From: Phormidesmis sp963789215
Lineage (GTDB): Bacteria; Cyanobacteriota; Cyanobacteriia; Phormidesmidales; Phormidesmidaceae
Assembly (NCBI GenBank): GCA_963789215.1
Contig: CAWBJY010000015.1
Coordinates: forward strand, 205,251-269,250
Reading direction: 5' to 3'
Length of the DNA: 64,000 nucleotides
In this document: piece by piece, positions 26,072 to 35,192 of the stretch
Position numbering within the stretch: position 1 is the stretch's first letter
How the letters are laid out: the number at the start of each line of letters is the position of its first letter
Translations under genes and position numbers: made by a program
The notes under the pieces: model-generated
What the model was told of the DNA's origin: nothing
Seen by the model: the letters and a program-made list of their open reading frames with translations, nothing else
The model's database searches: none

Positions 26072-26085
26072 GTATAAATGAATAC
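26072..26085. promoter_or_regulatory. NtcA-type site TGTA-N8-TACA between hypothetical gene and amiE
   Basis: GTATAAATGAATAC, flanked by T and A, gives the extended consensus TGTA-N8-TACA. On the plus strand a TATAGT box follows at 16 bp, shorter than the usual 22; on the minus strand no box is at 22-23 bp. The remainder of the 25993-26337 gap contains no gene. Confidence 0.5.
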
Positions 26086-26337
26086 AAAACTCAATTTTGT
26101 TTATAGTCATGCGCAGCAAATTTAGCCGATGCCACGGCAACACTGCCGCAGCACCACCGCAAGACGGCAACGCCAAAGATATTTAGCTAGAACCATTTAT
26201 TGTGTTTGCGAATACGGCGATGGCTCATTTCAATAGATAATGTATAAAACCAGTATGTCAGCGAGTTAGGGCGGCGAATTGGTTTCCTGAACCGCTTTAT
26301 TTTCCTGAATCAAAAAATTACAACTAAGGAGTTGTCT

Positions 26338-27429
26338 ATGTCGATGCACGGTGATATTTCTTCTAGCAACGATTCTGTAGGTGTAGCGGTCGTTAACTAT
26401 AAAATGCCGCGACTGCATACCAAAGACGAGGTGCTGGCCAACTGCAAAAAAATTGCAGAAATGATTGACGGGATGAAAGTGGGCTTACCAGGAATGGATC
26501 TGGTGATTTTTCCTGAGTACTCCACCCACGGCATTATGTACGATTCCGAGGAAATGATGGAGACGGCCTCTAGCATTCCTGGCGTTGAGACGGACATTTT
26601 TGCTGATGCTTGTATTCGCAACAAGGTTTGGGGCGTTTTTTCTTTAACGGGCGAGCGCCACGAACAGCACCCCGAAAAAGTGCCTTACAATACGCTGATC
26701 TTAATGAACGATCGGGGCGAGATTGTTCAAAAGTACCGCAAGATTATGCCCTGGACGCCAATTGAAGGCTGGTATCCAGGAGACTGTACCTATGTGAGCG
26801 ACGGGCCAAAAGGACTGAAAATTTCTCTGATTATCTGCGATGACGGGAACTATCCCGAAATTTGGCGAGACTGCGTTATGCGAGGCGCTGAGCTAGTTGT
26901 TCGCTGTCAGGGCTATATGTATCCGGCCAAAGAACAACAGATTCTCGTTTCTAAGGCAATGGCCTGGATGAATAACACTTACGTTGCGGTGGCCAACGCA
27001 GCGGGCTTTGACGGTGTTTATAGCTACTTTGGGCATTCCGCTGTGATTGGCTTTGATGGCCGTACGCTAGGAGAATGTGGCGAAGAGGAGATGGGCATTC
27101 AGTACGCGGCGCTCTCTAAGTTTGCGATTCGAGACTTCCGTAAGCACGCTCAGTCCCAGAACCATCTGTTTAAGCTGCTGCATCGCGGCTATACGGGCAT
27201 GCTCAATTCTGGCGACGGCGAGGAAGGAATGGCAGAATGTCCGTTCGAGTTCTATAGAGAATGGACGTCAGATCCTCAGAAGACAAAGGAGAAAGTAGAG
27301 GCGCTGACCCGCTCAACGGTCGGCACAGAGGAATGCCCGATTGAGGGAATTCCTAATCAGGGGTCGAATGTGCCTGCGATCGCAGCGAAAACGCCAGAGT
27401 CCGTTCCGGTGAGACAGCCTGTGTCTTAG
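26338..27429 (+). CDS. amiE: aliphatic amidase (acetamidase-type)
   Basis: Nitrilase-superfamily enzyme that hydrolyses short aliphatic amides to acid and ammonia. The catalytic triad is visible: Glu60 in DLVIFPEYST, Lys135 in YRKIMPWTP and Cys167 in SLIICDDGNYPE. The C-terminal extension beyond the core (PFEFYREW...) is usual for AmiE; total 363 residues. ATG at 26338 follows AAGGAG with six bases spacing. The gene is monocistronic, with two perfect hairpins after it, and converges on fmdB. Confidence 0.95.
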   Translation: MSMHGDISSSNDSVGVAVVNYKMPRLHTKDEVLANCKKIAEMIDGMKVGLPGMDLVIFPEYSTHGIMYDSEEMMETASSIPGVETDIFADACIRNKVWGVFSLTGERHEQHPEKVPYNTLILMNDRGEIVQKYRKIMPWTPIEGWYPGDCTYVSDGPKGLKISLIICDDGNYPEIWRDCVMRGAELVVRCQGYMYPAKEQQILVSKAMAWMNNTYVAVANAAGFDGVYSYFGHSAVIGFDGRTLGECGEEEMGIQYAALSKFAIRDFRKHAQSQNHLFKLLHRGYTGMLNSGDGEEGMAECPFEFYREWTSDPQKTKEKVEALTRSTVGTEECPIEGIPNQGSNVPAIAAKTPESVPVRQPVS

Positions 27430-27435
27430 ATCTGC

Positions 27436-27474
27436 TTGTTTGCCTATTTACATCCTGCGTAAATAGGCAAACAA
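27436..27474. terminator. long perfect hairpin after amiE
   Basis: TTTGCCTATTTAC pairs with GTAAATAGGCAAA and the stem extends outward by several bases. It lies between convergent amiE and fmdB and probably terminates both. Confidence 0.8.
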
Positions 27475-27478
27475 ACAA

Positions 27479-27514
27479 ATATCTTGCTGCCCAACTTACG
27501 GAGCAGCAAGATAT
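27479..27514. terminator. second perfect hairpin between amiE and fmdB
   Basis: 12-bp stem ATATCTTGCTGC/GCAGCAAGATAT with a 12-base loop, directly beside the preceding hairpin. Confidence 0.75.
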
Positions 27515-27538
27515 CAACAACAACTTATCTCTAGCTAG

Positions 27539-27823
27539 CTAGAGCCTTTCGGCAGCGTGGCCTAGCATCCACGGACGACTGCCTGGCTTAGCACTCTGAT
27601 TCGTGGGTTTGGCAGGCTCACTTTGCCGCTTAATCAGGCGAGGCTCTGAGGAGCCAACCTTGGACAGGAGGCTACCTGAATTTAGACTGACGTTGGGCGC
27701 AGTGATAATGCGAGTTGCGATCGCACTACAGTCTGGGCAGGCTCTGGGCATCCCCGTTTCCGCCATTTTGTGCCACACCTCAAAAGGGCCACAGCGATCG
27801 CACTTATAGTCATACAGCGGCAT
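27539..27823 (-). CDS. fmdB: FmdB-family zinc-ribbon protein
   Basis: 94-residue protein. The N-terminal zinc ribbon MPLYDYKCDRCG...CPDC supplies four cysteines; the rest is a polar tail. FmdB was described as a regulator of formamidase expression in Methylophilus, and similar small ribbons occur widely with unclear roles. It starts 35 bp after fmdA on the same strand, so an fmdA-fmdB transcript is likely. Confidence 0.9.
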   Translation of the reverse strand: MPLYDYKCDRCGPFEVWHKMAETGMPRACPDCSAIATRIITAPNVSLNSGSLLSKVGSSEPRLIKRQSEPAKPTNQSAKPGSRPWMLGHAAERL

Positions 27824-27858
27824 CGAACAACCTCCTTCAGAGGGCTTATGTTGGCAAA

Positions 27859-29064
27859 CTATGTGGGCAGAATTGGCTTATCGAAGATGGCCGTCGGCAG
27901 CGCCAGCGTACAGCAGGCATTCGGAATATCAACAATTCCGCTAATTCGACCTTCTACAGGCGCACAGCTCAAAAGCAAATAAGCCTGCTCCCCCGTATAG
28001 CCAAAGTTCTTGAGATAGTTGATTGCGTTCAAGCAAGCCTGCCGATAGGCAATGTGCGTGTCCATGTAATACTGCTTGCCCGTATACTCATCAACCGAGA
28101 TCCCTTCAAACACCAAATACTCTGAGTAATGAGGCTCCACCGGCCCCGGCTTAAAGATTGGATTCACCATCGAATACTTGTCTACGCCACCTTTGATGAT
28201 GTCTACATGCACATCAATGTAGCCAGACATCTCGATAGCGCCGCAGAAAGAGATTTCACCATCGCCCTGAGAAAAGTGAATATCCCCCATAGAGAGTTTG
28301 GCCCCCTCCACGTAAACCGGGAAGTAAATCCGGGTGCCTCTAGAGAGATTTTTGATATCGCAGTTACCACCATGCTCACGGGGAGGGACTGTTCTAGCCG
28401 CCTCCGCTGCAACGCGATCGTACTCAGCCGGATCTAGCTGACCCAAAACCGCATTAGTCGGATTCGGCAGCGCCGCGAGTACAGGATCATCACCGGAGAG
28501 CCCGGCTCCATAGGTGCGCAGATCTGGAGCTGTATTTACCAGCTCTGTTTCCCGCTTGTTCCATTTGTTCAACAGTTCTTGCGAAGGCGCACAGCCAATC
28601 AGTCCGGGGTGAGTAATACCGGCAAACTTTACGCCTGGAATATGCCGAGAAGACGTATAAATCCCTTGAAAATCCCAAATGGCCTTAGCCGCCTTTGGAT
28701 AGTGGTCGGTCAAGAATCCGCCGCCATTTTCTTTTGCAAAGATGCCGGTAAAGCCCCACTCATCGCCTTGCAGCGCGCCAATATCAACTAAGTCAACCAC
28801 TAAAATATCACCGGGCTGAGCGCCGTTGACATGAATAGGGCCACTAAGCATATGCACTTTGGTCAAATCGACATCGCGAATGTCATCTGGGCTGTCGTTG
28901 TCCTTAATTTGGCCATCTGTCCAGTCTTTACATTCAATGCGAAAGACATCTCCTGGATTAACCGACACTACGGCTGGAATGTCGGGGTGCCACCGGTTAT
29001 GACCGGGAATCTCTTGCTCCGACATAGGCTTTGTGAGATCTATCTTAAAGAGAGTCTTAGGCAT
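27859..29064 (-). CDS. fmdA: formamidase (acetamidase/formamidase family)
   Basis: Cytosolic amidohydrolase releasing ammonia and formate from formamide. The 401-residue protein begins PKTLFKIDLTKPMSEQ and shows HNRWHPDIP, VHMLSGPIHVNGAQPGDILVVD, AGITHPGLIGCAPS, EHGGNCDIKNL and DIHFSQGDGEISFCGAIE, all characteristic of FmdA. An NtcA-type promoter is predicted about 160 bp upstream. It lies downstream of urtE on the same strand but is separated by a terminator. Confidence 0.96.
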   Translation of the reverse strand: MPKTLFKIDLTKPMSEQEIPGHNRWHPDIPAVVSVNPGDVFRIECKDWTDGQIKDNDSPDDIRDVDLTKVHMLSGPIHVNGAQPGDILVVDLVDIGALQGDEWGFTGIFAKENGGGFLTDHYPKAAKAIWDFQGIYTSSRHIPGVKFAGITHPGLIGCAPSQELLNKWNKRETELVNTAPDLRTYGAGLSGDDPVLAALPNPTNAVLGQLDPAEYDRVAAEAARTVPPREHGGNCDIKNLSRGTRIYFPVYVEGAKLSMGDIHFSQGDGEISFCGAIEMSGYIDVHVDIIKGGVDKYSMVNPIFKPGPVEPHYSEYLVFEGISVDEYTGKQYYMDTHIAYRQACLNAINYLKNFGYTGEQAYLLLSCAPVEGRISGIVDIPNACCTLALPTAIFDKPILPT

Positions 29065-29231
29065 ATCGGTGCTCCTCTAGGCGACTAAATGTGTTTAATC
29101 TTGAAATGAGAGAAATAGGGTAGTGGAAAGGTGAACTGGCGTACTTGAGATGGAGATTAATCAGGAATAGCTTAAAAGACTTTTCAAATAACGACGAGCA
29201 GTTACCTGATTCCGCAAATTCACTTAGAGGA

Positions 29232-29274
29232 ACCATAGCTTTTACGATGAGCCCTAATATGTAAAATCTAATAC
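29232..29274 (-). promoter_or_regulatory. predicted NtcA-activated promoter of fmdA
   Basis: On the minus strand GTATTAGATTTTAC (29274 down to 29261; extended form TGTA-N8-TACA) is followed after 23 bp by TATGGT, which fits TAN3T. This is the geometry of NtcA class II promoters. The start codon is at 29064. Confidence 0.7.
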
Positions 29275-29450
29275 AAAAGCTAGCTTTCTAGAAAACAAAC
29301 GTGTTTTTGTACGGTTTGTTCTAGTTTTTGTCCCATTTATGGGGGATAAATTGCGAATATGCCCGCGAGTCGTTAAGCGCTTTATCTACTGCTGTCTATG
29401 GCTTTCATCTAGTAGCACTGCGCTTTGCATTCGGCACTTTTCTCAAATAT

Positions 29451-29484
29451 AAAACCGAGCGTCTATAGAGAGACACTCGGTTTT
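29451..29484 (-). terminator. terminator of the urt operon
   Basis: AAAACCGAG/CTCGGTTTT stem with inner GTCT/AGAC pairing, followed on the minus strand by TTTTATATTT. It lies about 96 bp after the urtE stop. The remainder of the 29065-29579 gap is AT-rich leader of fmdA. Confidence 0.8.
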
Positions 29485-29579
29485 AATTCCTCTTTAATTC
29501 TTCTCTAATTTATTCAGAGAGGCTTTATTAGAGTGCGATCGCTGCCACTCTGCATTCTCTATCTATCATCGCTCTTCTC

Positions 29580-30344
29580 TTATACCGCAAGATACTTTTT
29601 CAGCAATTCATCAGATAGCTGATCAGTGGTTCCATTTTCAACAATGCTGCCTTTTTTCATGATGAAAAACTTTTGAGCCAGCTTGCGAGCAAATTCTATT
29701 TTTTGCTCTACGACCACAATCGTAATGCCTTTTTCCTGGTTAATTCGACGCAGCGTATCTTCAATCTCTTGAACAATAGAAGGCTGAATCCCTTCTGTAG
29801 GCTCATCTAGCAGCATAATCTTAGGATTGCACATGAGGCCACGCGCGATCGCCAACTGCTGCTGCTGTCCCCCACTGAGCAAACCGCCCTGACGATTCAA
29901 ATGCTCCTTGAGCATTGGGAAAAACTCATAGAGCTCATTAGGAATGCCATCGCCCTTAGTTCTAGCCTTTTTACCACTAGCGCTTAGGCCCATCTTTAAG
30001 TTGTCAAGTACAGACAGGTAAGGAATAACTTCCCGGCCCTGTGGAATATAAGCAATCCCCTGACGCGCCCGCTGATAAGTTGCATCTTTACTAATGTCCT
30101 TACCCGCAAAAGAAATGCTGCCGCCGTCAAGCGGGTTTAGCCCAATGATGCTGCGCAGCAAAGTTGTTTTACCAACGCCATTGCGCCCCAACAAACAGGC
30201 AATATCTCCTTCATTGACGCTCATATTCACGTCAAATAGCACAGGCGTTGGCCCATAGCCAGCAACCACATTGTTTAATTCGAGCAGCGGCTGACTAGCC
30301 GTCTGTGCCCCGTCCTTCTCAAGCAGCGGCGTTGATTGTTTCAC
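29580..30344 (-). CDS. urtE: urea ABC transporter ATPase UrtE
   Basis: LivF-type ATPase of 254 residues. Walker A GRNGVGKTT, the Q-loop YIPQGREV, signature LSGGQQQQLAIARGL, Walker B IMLLDEPTEGIQ and the H-loop VVVEQ are present. It is the last gene of urtABCDE and overlaps urtD by 26 bp. It couples ATP hydrolysis to urea (possibly also short amide) uptake. Confidence 0.95.
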   Translation of the reverse strand: MKQSTPLLEKDGAQTASQPLLELNNVVAGYGPTPVLFDVNMSVNEGDIACLLGRNGVGKTTLLRSIIGLNPLDGGSISFAGKDISKDATYQRARQGIAYIPQGREVIPYLSVLDNLKMGLSASGKKARTKGDGIPNELYEFFPMLKEHLNRQGGLLSGGQQQQLAIARGLMCNPKIMLLDEPTEGIQPSIVQEIEDTLRRINQEKGITIVVVEQKIEFARKLAQKFFIMKKGSIVENGTTDQLSDELLKKYLAV

Positions 30345-31119
30345 GACCCAAATATACCTCTATTACTTTAGGATTGCTTTGAATTTCTTGTACAGACCCT
30401 TCCGCTAAAACCTCTCCCTGATGCAGCACCACAATGCGCTCAGCAATTTGCTTTACAAACTCCATGTCATGCTCAATCACCACAATGGAGTAATCAGCCT
30501 TGGCAATACTCTTAATAATTTCGCCCGTTGCGTAGGTTTCTTCAGCAGTCATACCAGCGGTAGGCTCATCCAACAGCACAATCGAAGGATCTTGCGCTAA
30601 CACCATCGCAATCTCTACCCACTGCTTTTGACCGTGAGAAAGCGACGACACTTCTGAAAAAGCCTGATCTAACAGACCAGTACGTTCTAACACATCATAT
30701 ATCTTGCCTTTTCTAGCTTTGGTTAGCTTAGCCAACATTGATTCAAAAATGCCATGAGAACCCTTGAGCGACAGCAAAATATTGTCAAAAACCGTTAGCT
30801 CGTTGTAAACGTTTGGGTTTTGAAACTTTCGGCCAATGCCCAGACGGGCAATCTCATAGGGCTGTTTATTGGTGATGTCTTTACCGCTGTAATACACGTT
30901 GCCAGATGCGACCGGAGACTTACCCACGATCGCATCTAGCAGCGTACTTTTTCCAGCTCCGTTTGCGCCAATAATGGTCAGAATCTCGCCGTCATAAACC
31001 TCCAGATTAACGCTCTTGAGAGCCTGAAAGCCTGAAAAGACAACGTTTAGGTCTTTTACAGACAAGACCGATTTTGCTGTTGATGAGGTGGGCGCTGCTG
31101 TTACGGATGCCGCTGTCAT
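30319..31119 (-). CDS. urtD: urea ABC transporter ATPase UrtD
   Basis: LivG-type ATPase of 266 residues. Walker A GANGAGKST, Q-loop GRKFQNPNVYNELTVFDN, signature LSHGQKQWVEIAMVL (the LSHGQKQW variant is typical of UrtD), Walker B IVLLDEPTAGMT and the H-loop VVIEHDMEF. The N-terminal 20 residues are Ala/Ser/Thr-rich. Confidence 0.95.
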   Translation of the reverse strand: MTAASVTAAPTSSTAKSVLSVKDLNVVFSGFQALKSVNLEVYDGEILTIIGANGAGKSTLLDAIVGKSPVASGNVYYSGKDITNKQPYEIARLGIGRKFQNPNVYNELTVFDNILLSLKGSHGIFESMLAKLTKARKGKIYDVLERTGLLDQAFSEVSSLSHGQKQWVEIAMVLAQDPSIVLLDEPTAGMTAEETYATGEIIKSIAKADYSIVVIEHDMEFVKQIAERIVVLHQGEVLAEGSVQEIQSNPKVIEVYLGRETINAAA

Positions 31120-31174
31120 TGTACTAATCCTTTTAGGCGGTTACGAAAATGGTGAAGAGTGGAAATATCCAAGG

Positions 31175-32353
31175 TTAGGAACTACGCTGCGCAGTCTCAG
31201 GCTGTGGCTCCGAAACCCTATCGGAAGCTGGATCTAAAGGCATCGCCGAGGCCGATGCAGGATCTGCACCGGGCAATGGTTTCGGCTTAGATAGATTAGA
31301 AAGCCTCATTTGCTTAGGCAACAAGCTCATCAAACCATTAGGAATAAAGAGAACAACAACCAGCAGCAATATCCCAACAATTAGCTGCCAATCTTGAGTC
31401 ACCTTTTCCGCAGAGTTCTGAACCTGTCCCAAAATCATCGCCGCTGCCATCGGCCCAATTAGGGTACCTCGACCACCAATTGCCACCCAAATTACAACTT
31501 GGGTGCCAAAAGCCACTGCCAGATAAACCGGTGAAATAAACCGGTTGAGCGGAACAAACAAGCCGCCAGCCATGCCGGCAAGCGCCGCCGACAGCGTCCA
31601 AATAAAAATTTTGTACTGGGCAACGTCATAGCCCAAAAAGGCAATGCGACTTTCGTTTTCGTTGATAGAACGCAGGATAAGTCCAAAGTTGGACTGGGTG
31701 AGCCACCAGCTCAGCGCTAGCACAAACACGGCGTAGGCCAAAATCAGAAAGTAAATGCCAATCGGCGGAATGTTGACGCCAAAAACGCTGAGCTTACTAA
31801 CATCCGTAATGCCGTTGGTTCCGCCTGTATAGGCCTGTTGGCTAACAAAAAAGGTAGTCAGCGCGGATGAGAGTGCCAGGGTGATGATAGTGATATACAC
31901 CCCGCTGACCTTTGAACGAAAAATGAAGGAGCCTGTGATGAAGGCAAAGAGGGCAGGAACGCCGATTACGGCGAGAAAGGCAATCGGAAAATACTTCAGC
32001 GGGGCAATAAACCAGGGCAGCGCTTCCAAGCCGTTCCAGACCATAAAGTCGGGAAGCTCACCGCCGTAGGTGTTGTTCGCTGCTGAGAGATTTAGCTTAA
32101 GGTAGTAAGCCGATGCATAGCCGCCTAGCGTAAAGAAGATGCCGTGGGCAAAGCTCAAAATGCCGGTAAATCCCCAGACCAGGTCTAAGGTGACGGCCAA
32201 TGTGCCAAACAGCAGCAGCTTTGATAGTAAAGAGAGCTGGAAACTGCCTACGACAAACGGAAGAATGATAAATATCAGCAGTGCAATACCGCTAATAGCA
32301 GCTAGTTTTTTAGGGAAGGTTGACTGCTTGTAACCCATTACAACATTAGACAT
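31175..32353 (-). CDS. urtC: urea ABC transporter permease UrtC
   Basis: LivM-type permease of 392 residues with about ten hydrophobic helices. Characteristic segments: LDLVWGFTGILSFAHG, a YTGGTNGITDV loop and AFLGYDVAQYKIFIWTLSAALAGMAGGLF. The C-terminal 40 residues are a polar Pro/Ser-rich tail not needed for the channel. It lies between urtB and urtD with gaps of 55-67 bp. Confidence 0.94.
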   Translation of the reverse strand: MSNVVMGYKQSTFPKKLAAISGIALLIFIILPFVVGSFQLSLLSKLLLFGTLAVTLDLVWGFTGILSFAHGIFFTLGGYASAYYLKLNLSAANNTYGGELPDFMVWNGLEALPWFIAPLKYFPIAFLAVIGVPALFAFITGSFIFRSKVSGVYITIITLALSSALTTFFVSQQAYTGGTNGITDVSKLSVFGVNIPPIGIYFLILAYAVFVLALSWWLTQSNFGLILRSINENESRIAFLGYDVAQYKIFIWTLSAALAGMAGGLFVPLNRFISPVYLAVAFGTQVVIWVAIGGRGTLIGPMAAAMILGQVQNSAEKVTQDWQLIVGILLLVVVLFIPNGLMSLLPKQMRLSNLSKPKPLPGADPASASAMPLDPASDRVSEPQPETAQRSS

Positions 32354-32420
32354 AGCACAAGCTCCGACAGGTTGTTTAAGAAAGGAGAAGAGATAAAGAT
32401 GGCGTTTTCGAATAACCTAT

Positions 32421-33413
32421 CTAGGACCGCTTTTGAACTGTGAACAGACCTTCGGGGCGATAGCGAATTAGAACGATCACCGCTCCCAATACCAGCACCC
32501 TAGCCGTAGGGTCATTCAACAGAAATGCAATAATCGCGTTTGATTCACCAATCAAGAACGCGCCAGCTAAAATGCCAATCAGCTTATCGACGCCGCCGGT
32601 CACTACCACCATCCAGGAGTCAACTAGATAGTCTTGACCCATGGGCGGCGAAACGGTCTTAAGCGCAGAAATAACGGTGCCTGCAATACCGGCAAGGCCA
32701 CAGCCATAGGCGAACGTACCCATGTCTATCAGCTTGGTATTAACACCCAAACACTGGGACATACTGCGGTTTTGAGTCACCGCACGAATTTGGCGACCCC
32801 AAGACGTGCCATAGAACAGGAACATGGTTATTCCCAACAAAGCCAGAGCGACAACAACGATAAAAAATCGATAGTAAGAGATAGAGACTAGCGCTGAACC
32901 CGCCTCATCTGTCATCAGATCAATGCTACCGGACAGATAGGAGGGTGCCTTTACATACTTTAGCTGAGCTGTGAAAATCAGCTTAATGACGCCCTGCAAG
33001 ACAATACTCAGTCCCCAGGTTGCTAGTAGCGTCTCCAGCGGCCTACCGTACAGCCTACGAATAATTGTCAGCTCAACTAGAGCACCCACTAGGGCCGTGC
33101 CGATGAACGCGAAGGGAATCGTCAGCAGCAGATCCATATTGAAGGTATCTTGCATCCAAAAGGTGATGTAGGCCCCCAGCATGATGAACTCGCCGTGGGC
33201 AAGATTGATAATGCGCATCACCCCAAAGGTAATGGCGAGACCCAGTGCGGTTAGCAGCAAAATGCCAACAATCCCGATACCGTTGAGCGCTTGGTTGGCT
33301 AGGCTAGTGTACGAAAAGCTTTCGCCAGTCGCTTCTGTCACGTCTGCGGCGGCGTCTTGAGCCAGCAGGTAAATAGGCGATGACATCATTGAAGATAGCG
33401 CGAGATCTAACAT
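32421..33413 (-). CDS. urtB: urea ABC transporter permease UrtB
   Basis: LivH-type permease, 330 residues from the ATG at 33413. Motifs: GLAITFGVMRIINLAHGEFIMLGAY, LYGRPLETLLATWGLSIVLQ, GMTFAYGCGLAGIAG-like sequence and a C-terminal RPEGLF. The open frame continues upstream to 33563, but that stretch encodes a strong terminator-like hairpin, so the extension is rejected as coding. The ribosome-binding site before 33413 is weak. Confidence 0.92.
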   Translation of the reverse strand: MLDLALSSMMSSPIYLLAQDAAADVTEATGESFSYTSLANQALNGIGIVGILLLTALGLAITFGVMRIINLAHGEFIMLGAYITFWMQDTFNMDLLLTIPFAFIGTALVGALVELTIIRRLYGRPLETLLATWGLSIVLQGVIKLIFTAQLKYVKAPSYLSGSIDLMTDEAGSALVSISYYRFFIVVVALALLGITMFLFYGTSWGRQIRAVTQNRSMSQCLGVNTKLIDMGTFAYGCGLAGIAGTVISALKTVSPPMGQDYLVDSWMVVVTGGVDKLIGILAGAFLIGESNAIIAFLLNDPTARVLVLGAVIVLIRYRPEGLFTVQKRS

Positions 33414-33516
33414 GGTCTTCAGGTTGATTGAAAGGGCATCAGCGAGGGCGAGGCAAAGGACTTTGGTCTTTTCTGTTGTTTTCTGGCTACTGGGGTACTG
33501 AAAAGCGCTAGCAGCC

Positions 33517-33553
33517 AGAAAAACGGACGGCGTGCCGATAGAAGCACGCCGTC
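33517..33553 (-). terminator. attenuator-like hairpin between urtA and urtB
   Basis: On the minus strand GACGGCGTGC and GCACGCCGTC pair perfectly around an 8-base loop and are followed by CGTTTTT. The stem starts ten bases after the urtA stop codon. It probably causes partial termination so that the binding protein is made in excess over the membrane subunits. Confidence 0.8.
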
Positions 33554-33562
33554 TACCTGACA

Positions 33563-34921
33563 TTAGAGGAATACGGGCTCTAAGTCCTTACCAGTCTCCT
33601 TGTTTGGATCGCTGCGATCGTCGGGCGTGGGGTGCTCACACATACGGCCTTTGTACAGCGCTTGACTCCACGGAATCGGCTTAACGGCCGCATCCGTAGC
33701 GAATACGATTTCAGCTTGACCGTCTTCCTGCCACTTACCAATTCTGGAGTAGAGGTAAGCGTGGTAGTTGGCTTCGTCCATCTTCACAGGGCCCTGTGGC
33801 GCGTTAAACTCCTGCCCGCGAGTGGCTTCGCGAAGGGTTTCTGTGTTGATCTCGTCGCCTGCTTCTAGGATGTCGCTCATTGCTTGCGCCATGAAGAAGG
33901 TCTGGATGTAAGCGGCTTCCATCACACCGTTGGTGACACGGTCGTCGCCAAACATTTCCTTGAACTGAGCAACAAAAGCCTCGTTCTCAGCGGTTTCTAC
34001 GCTTTGGAAGTAGTTAAAGCTGGAGTAGTGACCTGCAGAATACTCAGGGCCCATGGCCTGAATTTCTTCTTCAGTTGTGGGATACGCCATGATCGGAATA
34101 TCTTCTGCACTGATACCAGCGTCTTTGAACTGACGATAGAAGGCGGGAATAGAATCACCAACCAGGTTGCTCAACACAAAATCAGGCTGGGCTGCTTTGA
34201 TTTTGTTGATGATCGTGATGAATTCTGTAGTACCTAGAGCCGCGTACTCGTCACCGACAGCTTGGCCGCCTGCTTCCTCAAGCTCAGCGATCGCAATCCG
34301 GTTACTTTCCTTAGGATAGATGTAGTCAGATCCAACAAAGAAGCCCTTAGGACCAAAGTTGTCGTAGCAGTAAGGAATAGAGTCCGTAATCTGCTGGTTA
34401 GGCGCTGCGCCTGTGTAGAAAACATTAGAGCTACACTCGTTGCCTTCGTAGTAAACCGGGTAATAGAGAATAGAATCTTTCTCTTCAAACACAGGCAGTA
34501 CTGACTTACGACTAGCAGAGGTGTAGCAGCCGAGAACGCAAACAACTTGATCTTCGTCAATCAAGCGCTTCGACATTTGGTTGTAAAGATCCCAGTCAGA
34601 GTTGGGGTTGACCACAACTCTCTCAATCTTCCGGCCACCAATACCTTCACCTTTCCCTTCCCAAGGACCAGTGCCAGTGTTGATCTGCTCAATAGCAAGG
34701 AACGTAGCATCCTGAAGAGACTTCTCAACGATAGCAATACTACCTGTCGTTGAGTACATCACGCCGACCTTAATCGGGTTCTCGCCCAAGTCTGCCTGCG
34801 AGCCACCGCTATCGCCACCACCAGTGCAGGCAGCTAAAATGCTGGTGCCTGCTGCAAGAGAGCTGTACTGAAGAAATCTGCGACGACTAAAACCGTTCGA
34901 AATAATTGGGGACTTTGACAT
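33563..34921 (-). CDS. urtA: urea ABC transporter substrate-binding protein UrtA
   Basis: Periplasmic urea-binding lipoprotein, 452 residues. The Tat signal is SRRRFLQYSSLAAG and the lipobox LAAC places the lipidated Cys at 32. The domain begins PIKVGVMYSTTGSIAIVE and includes YYPVYYEGNECSSNVFYTGAAPNQQ and GRMCEHPT at the C-terminus. The start at 34921 is chosen for the Tat signal; the frame stays open to 34969. First gene of urtABCDE, with an NtcA-type promoter 300 bp upstream. Confidence 0.96.
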   Translation of the reverse strand: MSKSPIISNGFSRRRFLQYSSLAAGTSILAACTGGGDSGGSQADLGENPIKVGVMYSTTGSIAIVEKSLQDATFLAIEQINTGTGPWEGKGEGIGGRKIERVVVNPNSDWDLYNQMSKRLIDEDQVVCVLGCYTSASRKSVLPVFEEKDSILYYPVYYEGNECSSNVFYTGAAPNQQITDSIPYCYDNFGPKGFFVGSDYIYPKESNRIAIAELEEAGGQAVGDEYAALGTTEFITIINKIKAAQPDFVLSNLVGDSIPAFYRQFKDAGISAEDIPIMAYPTTEEEIQAMGPEYSAGHYSSFNYFQSVETAENEAFVAQFKEMFGDDRVTNGVMEAAYIQTFFMAQAMSDILEAGDEINTETLREATRGQEFNAPQGPVKMDEANYHAYLYSRIGKWQEDGQAEIVFATDAAVKPIPWSQALYKGRMCEHPTPDDRSDPNKETGKDLEPVFL

Positions 34922-35192
34922 TATTAATTTTTTTTCCTTACCACACACAAAAACTGAACCCTTCAGCACTCTATTTATAGATAAGCGAAATCGCGAATAA
35001 CCGAAGCTCCGGATAATCTAGAAAAGCGTGCTCATGTGAGAGAAACCAACTGAAAAATCACCTATGCATTTAACAAAGAAACTATAGCCAATTGGATGCA
35101 CTCGCTATCGCTTACGACAAAGATGATTAAAAAGCCGCAGGTAACGAGGTTGGTTTCCAACTCACCCAACTCGAAGACTTTCATGGGTACTC

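Noticed and set aside
33414..33563. N-terminal extension of the UrtB open frame
   Set aside because: It overlaps a perfect terminator-like hairpin, has unusual composition, and UrtB starts well at 33413.
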